Source: Ignelater luminosus
Taxonomy: Eukaryota; Arthropoda; Insecta; Coleoptera; Elateridae
Direction of reading: 5' to 3'
NCBI GenBank assembly: GCA_011009095.1
Contig: VTPC01003622.1
Location: 1-64,000 of the forward strand
DNA length: 64,000 nucleotides
Shown here in pieces: positions 59,131 to 64,000 of the stretch (positions are counted from its first letter, which is position 1; each line of letters opens with the position of its first letter). The notes beneath the pieces were generated by a model. That model did no database searches and had not been told where the DNA came from. It saw only the letters and a program-made list of their open reading frames with translations. Made by a program: the position numbers and the translations under genes.

Positions 59131-60004
59131 TAAATACTAAAATTCCAAAAAGTTCTATTACATTACAAAGAATAACTTAAATGAATACAAACTCAAACAT
59201 ACATAGTTCCTAATTCAATTTAATAAATAAGTAACCCAAATATTAAATTCAACAATAATTTGCGAAAATCGATTTAATAAAATCGAAGATACGAACTTGA
59301 ATTGTTTTTTGTTGTTTCCATACCAACCTAAATTAATGAATTCTTGGCGGCATTTTAAAAAGATTTAAGTATTTATATCATGAAAAGTAACGAACCGTTA
59401 ACAAAACGCTGCGGTGTTGCCCCTGCTGTTTAGGCAAAATTCGTATTATTATATGCATTATCTAGGGTTAGATAGATAATGTAACAATTTTTTTGCGTTT
59501 ATGAAATTGCTCCTTTGTTGCGTTTTTATTAATACGAAAAAATTACATTTCTATCTAGCGCTGTTATGGCACCCTTTGCTTTTTGTTCCCCTAGACGGTT
59601 GTGTGCTCTGCTTAATTCTAGCTACGATCCTGGTAAACAGCAGAATCTCATTTGTGCGGCTGGTGACCCTACTAACAAAACCCACGGCTTGAAGAGTTTA
59701 CGATGATAAGGAAAGCTATCGAGCATAGGTAAAACCTAACTCGCAGGCTAGACAACAATAAATTAGCATCAATGTAAAAGGTGAAATTTTAAGAAACCTA
59801 CTTCCACATTATTGGAGCTTTCAGACAAATAAACTACAAAGAAATCGTAAAGAAATAATCCAATAAAGCAGCTGTGATTTAAAAGGTCACAAATTAAAAG
59901 CAAATACTTTACAATGAAAGAGAAGAAATTTTTAACGATATCTAATCTGTGAATTAAGAATAAATTGGACAATGAAATTAAATAAGATTACGATGGAACG
60001 GTGC
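59131..60004. other. AT-rich DNA, nothing recognised
   Basis: Frames at 59501-59692 (plus) and 59769-59972 (minus) have no motif. Confidence 0.5.
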
Positions 60005-62217
60005 AAGTCTTGACTTAATTCCTTTTACTCCTCGGTGGAGCATAGGACCAGAACGAAGTTCTTTCATTGGTCCCTGTCAACGGCCAACGGCTTAACTTGT
60101 GGCCGCCTCTAGTCCATTCTCCTGACCTCTCTGTGCAAGGTCCTCGTCCAGGTAGTCCAAAGTCGACCCAGGGCCTTCCTACCCTGAGAGTTCCAGTCCA
60201 GAGCTTGTCGTGCGATACTCTCCGAGTCGCAGGGTATGGCCTACCCATCTCTATTTCCTAGCTAGGACTTGACTGTTTATGGGGGTCTGTCTGTCTGACC
60301 CGCCCTGTTGCAGAGCTCTGTATTGCTGATCGTGTCAGGCCACCATACCCTCAATATATTTCGTCGGCAACGGTTGACAAAGACTTGAAGTTTGTTTCCG
60401 ATCTGCCGGGTAACTTTTCACGTTTAGCAGCCATATAAGGAATATGGATTTGACATTGCTTTCAAAAATTTTCAGTTTTGTTTTTTACATGAATTTGCTG
60501 TAATCACCATATGAGTCAAAGTTGAGCAAAGGCTCCCTTGGCCTTAGCAATCTTGCTCTGCACATCTATCCGCTCAACCTTCTGGCAATTCAGTCTAAGA
60601 GAGGACTGATTCAGGTTGCTGATTCGGATTTCCTTGGTTTTAGCCACATTGAATATTAGCTGCTTCAAATTTCACATCTAATAATTTCGTCTCTATATCT
60701 CGGAAGCTCGATGCCAATAAGCAAAGTTCGTCGGCGAAGTCGAGATCCTCGAGTCTCTTACTCAATCCCCACTGGATTCCTCTGTTTTTATTAGTGGCCT
60801 TCTTCATCCTTCATTCGACTGCCACACTAAAAATAATGGGAGATAGCAGGCAACCCTGCCTAACGTCTGACTTTACTCGGATGGACTCGGAAAGTTTCGA
60901 TTGATTCTCAACTTGATACGTGAAGTTCTCGTAGGTAGCTTGTGTCATCCTTATAATCTTCCTAGATTTTCCAAACTTTTCCATTGATCTCCACAGCTTG
61001 TCTCTTGTAACCGAATCAAATGCTTTCTCGAAATCGACAAAGAGCATATACAGCGGGAACTGTAACTCTGCTCCTTGCTCAACAATTATCCTCCAGGTAT
61101 GCTCAGTGCAGGAACGGCCTGCTCTGAACCCCGCTTGTTCCTGTCCTAGTTATCTGTTGACAGTATCAACTATACGGTTCAGGATAATGCTCGAAAGGAT
61201 CTTGCTAGACACGGAAAGTAGTGTGATGCCTCTCCAGCAGTTACTTAGGAAGCTTTATCAAAATACCCTTATTCCATTCCACAGATAGTTTTACTTTCTC
61301 AAATTGTCTTTACAAGAGGTTCCAAAACCGGTTTCAAAGTTCAAGCTTAAACTGACTCTGTACACTGTCGATTTTGAGCTTAGATACATCAAACTTCTTT
61401 TTTCTGGTATAGGAGTTTTCAGGCACTGCTGCTATTTTCAGACGCACCTCAGCTATGACCAGATTGTGGTCTGGTCCTACGTCTGTCCCTCTTTTGTTCC
61501 TTACGTCCAACAGAAATCTCTTTCACTTTTTGCTTATGGCAATGTGGTCGATTTGGTTTTCTGTCTGATGATCATGTGGCATCCATGTAACCTTGTGATA
61601 GGTTCTGTGAAGAAATAGTGTACCTCCAACTACTAACCCAAAGTTGGCGCACGTGTCAACCAACCTTTCATCATTGTCATTTATAGTTCCTAGTCCATGA
61701 GTGCCCATGACAGCTTCCAGGCCCAAGCTCTCTCCTCCAACTTTTTTATTCATATCACCCATTAGTATTAATACATCTTTTTTCTTAATCGCAGCAATTA
61801 CTGTGTGCAGTTCACCTTAGAATCGATCTCTTTTCTCATCTTCCGCTCCTTCCGTTGGCGCGTAATAATTTACTATTGTCACTTTATATTGAAAACGGGC
61901 TACAATGATTTGCTCCGAAACAGGTTTCCATTTTTTTAAGCTTGTTCTAGTTTTCTTTGTAAGCAGTATGCCCACTCCCTCCGAGTGGATTGTATCAGTC
62001 CTTCTTGAATACAACAAGTTTCTCCAAAATCAGTAAGCCTAATTTCGTTGAGCTCCTGTATTTCATCTCTTATACCACCTGTACTAGACTTTTGCTTTCC
62101 CACATTGTTCGTACGTTCCATAATCCAAGTTTTGTCCGTTGTTTTAAGCCAGAGGTCGGTCGCGGTCGTATCCAAAAGGTGCGTTCGGTTTCTTTTCGTT
62201 CTGCTTTCTGCAATTTG
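60005..62217 (-). pseudogene. LINE remnant with endonuclease and RT, type 2
   Basis: The most complete LINE here. Minus strand, 5' to 3': endonuclease pieces GVGILLTKKTRTSLKKWKPV (61930-61990) and TIVNYYAPTEGAEDEKRDRF (61818-61880), then MGDMNKKVGG and MGTHGLGT (61690-61762), then TENQIDHIAI (near 61540). These are the 'GDFN.K.G' and 'NQIDHI' signatures of an AP-type endonuclease, which nicks target DNA. The RT begins near 61260 (KILSSIILNRIVDTVNR), then QEQAGFRAGRSCTEHTWRII and MLFVDFEKAFDSV (61005-61047, motif A intact). VRQGCLLSPIIFSVAVE follows, then LEDLDFADELCLLA (60725-60755, FADD changed to FADE). The GC-rich end (60005-60340) holds RWVGHTLRLG, the C-terminal region. Frame breaks throughout. 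Confidence 0.8.
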
Positions 62218-64000
62218 CAATTAATCACAAAAATAATGTTATGTGACGAGCAAGAAAATGTTCGTTACAAGTTCAAAAGATTTAAAAAAGCATCACTGCA
62301 TAAAGAGACTAGAAATTGGAATGAAATTTTACATTTAGATAAAATAACCTAAATTTAACAACTTGAAAGATAAGTGCGATAAAAAACAAAATGCGTGAGA
62401 AAATAAAACAGAAACAATGTTTTACTATAGAATCACTTTAGGGTGGGACTTTAGAATTTTAATAATTATTTAGAATTTTAAGAATTATTTAAAATTTCTA
62501 AAAAACTTGCTAAAGCAAATAATCAATGTCAATTTAGAAATATTAATGGGTGCACTTAAGCAAAATTCAGCATTAAACATGTAAACGAATAGAATCGCAC
62601 ACGTAAAAAATTTAGTAATACAATAGATTTAGATGAATAACAGAATAGAATTTCTTCATAAAGTTCAAGCATTACAGGTAATAAACTTTAAAAAATGACT
62701 ACCACGATATTTGCATAAAATGCTTTAAGGTATTCTGACAGTGTATAAATTATATTCAGTATGTATTAAAGGCTGATAAAATGCAATTCTCTTGTATAAG
62801 CATGAATCAGTGGAAGATCTGTAAGTTGTAGGTTTCTATGAAGTTACTGGTAAAATTACGATAGGCACTTTGGAATTATTAATATAAAAAAATTAAGGCT
62901 CTAGTTTAATACTGCACTGTTACTCTTGATACACTCATCAAGAAATCAAAGAAAGTCAGAAGAAATTAGGAAGTCAAGGAAAGTCAGAAGAGATCAAGGA
63001 AAGTCAGGGGAAGTACAGCCCAGTGACATTTTCATCAGGTCAAGTTCTTACACTCATGCTTACTCTTACTTAAACATGGGAATCAATCAACCTTTGCTTA
63101 CAGCTACAAATTTCCTTTTCTTAGACTAAACTTTAAACAAATTATCGAAATAATAAGTTTCAACAAATCTATTAAACAACCAATATAATAGTAATTAAAA
63201 AGTTATAAATCACCAATCTATTATTTAATGACCCTCATAAATTTTTAATAAACATCCTTCAAGATTTAAATGAATTCAATTTACTTTCCAGGTTGCAAAT
63301 GCTGGAATGTATTTATTTAAACCTTCGTATCTGAATTTAAAAACAAACGCCAAGACATCATGAAATTATAATTACCAAAACGAATTTCAATAATTATGTT
63401 TACTTAATATCGATAATTAGTTCTTAAATGTAAATATATGTAGTAGCAACGTGATTCGTATGTTTTTTACACATTTGTGCGATTATTTTTATGCGTTGGT
63501 ATTTGAAAAGTGGGTTGTATAGGTACCTTGACATATCGCCTATTACCAAACGCGATATCCAAAATCAATTAGACTACCGTTACAATAGAACGTTATTTCG
63601 AAAGGAGATGATTCTTAGCAGACGACAGCTGAAATTTTTTATTTTCATACACTGAGATTTTACTAATTCGTTCGCGTGTTAAAAAACCTGTTAGGAAAGC
63701 CATTTGCTAAATAGTTTGCAATGAATCCTTAATCAGCAGAAACTTTTCAGAGGCTTTTCTAATATGTTAAATTATGATATTGCGAGCGAAGAATTTTTTT
63801 TCTAACGTATGCATGAATTTGTTTGGTTTATTCTAGAAAGCGTTTGTTTTGCAATAAGTGTTATTCTTAGTTACTTAGTATCTTAAATTAACGATCATCA
63901 CGTTTTGTTACCATCGGTATACATACTCGTATTCTATTACACCTCCACATTACATAGAGCTGTTGACAAACGGCAATATGCTCTTAATTATAATTTTAAT
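62218..64000. other. AT-rich DNA, one small minisatellite
   Basis: Nothing beyond the repeat at 62938-63010 is recognised. Confidence 0.5.
62938..63010. repeat. Short A/G-rich minisatellite
   Basis: AAAGAAAGTCAGAAG, AAGGAAAGTCAGAAG and AAGGAAAGTCAGGGG occur in succession at roughly 20-28-base spacing. Confidence 0.65.

Noticed and set aside
60067..60261. GC-rich frames as a host exon
   Set aside because: The minus-strand translation fits the C-terminal region of the adjoining LINE (RWVGHTLR motif).
1..64000. CRISPR arrays, operons or bacterial-type genes
   Set aside because: No regularly spaced identical repeats and no prokaryotic coding density; the window is eukaryotic in composition and content.

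Overview
The window looks like a stretch of AT-rich insect (arthropod) nuclear DNA, almost entirely intergenic or intronic. It holds no convincing intact host gene and no bacterial-type gene organisation, CRISPR array or rRNA. What can be recognised is a dense graveyard of transposable elements of many classes: BEL/Pao and Gypsy-like LTR retroelements, at least five non-LTR (LINE) reverse transcriptases of several types, hAT, mariner, a DD41D Tc1/mariner relative, a RAG1/Transib-like transposase, a DUF7869-like transposon protein, a tRNA-derived SINE and several short inverted-repeat (MITE-like) elements. The mixture (BEL/Pao, Jockey-like LINEs, irritans-type mariner, DD41D) fits an insect. 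I cannot name the species; a beetle would not be surprising, but that is a guess.

Layout. 1-7 kb: BEL/Pao pol remnant (minus), a candidate solo LTR, a hAT remnant. 7-9 kb: two LINE remnants back to back. 9.8-13.2 kb: a 76-bp tandem duplication, a 632-bp inverted-repeat element with two TGACGTCA palindromes, a 1.2-kb nested repeat block and another LINE remnant. 15.3-16 kb: a partly tandem repeat. 17.3-18.9 kb: a Jockey-like LINE. 21.7-22.1 kb: an assembly gap of exactly 400 N. 26-28 kb: a GC-rich 9-bp-period array, a gag remnant and a SINE. 31.3-34.8 kb: a dispersed element, an unrecognised reading frame and the RAG1/Transib-like fossil. 35.6-36.9 kb: a structurally complete DD41D transposon with perfect 31-bp terminal repeats, TA target duplication and an intact 361-residue transposase. 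38.5-40.2 kb: two more inverted-repeat elements, the second holding another 9-bp-period array. 43.3-44.2 kb: a decayed cousin of the DD41D element. 46.7-49.6 kb: a MITE-like element and the DUF7869-like fossil, whose first intron is still recognisable. 53-54.2 kb: a decayed mariner with both ends. 57-62.2 kb: two more LINE remnants flanking a second copy of the 31.3-kb dispersed element. The remainder is AT-rich sequence in which I see nothing.

The genes do not work together as a system; each is an independent insertion at a different stage of decay. The DD41D transposon is the youngest-looking and the only one with an undamaged protein.
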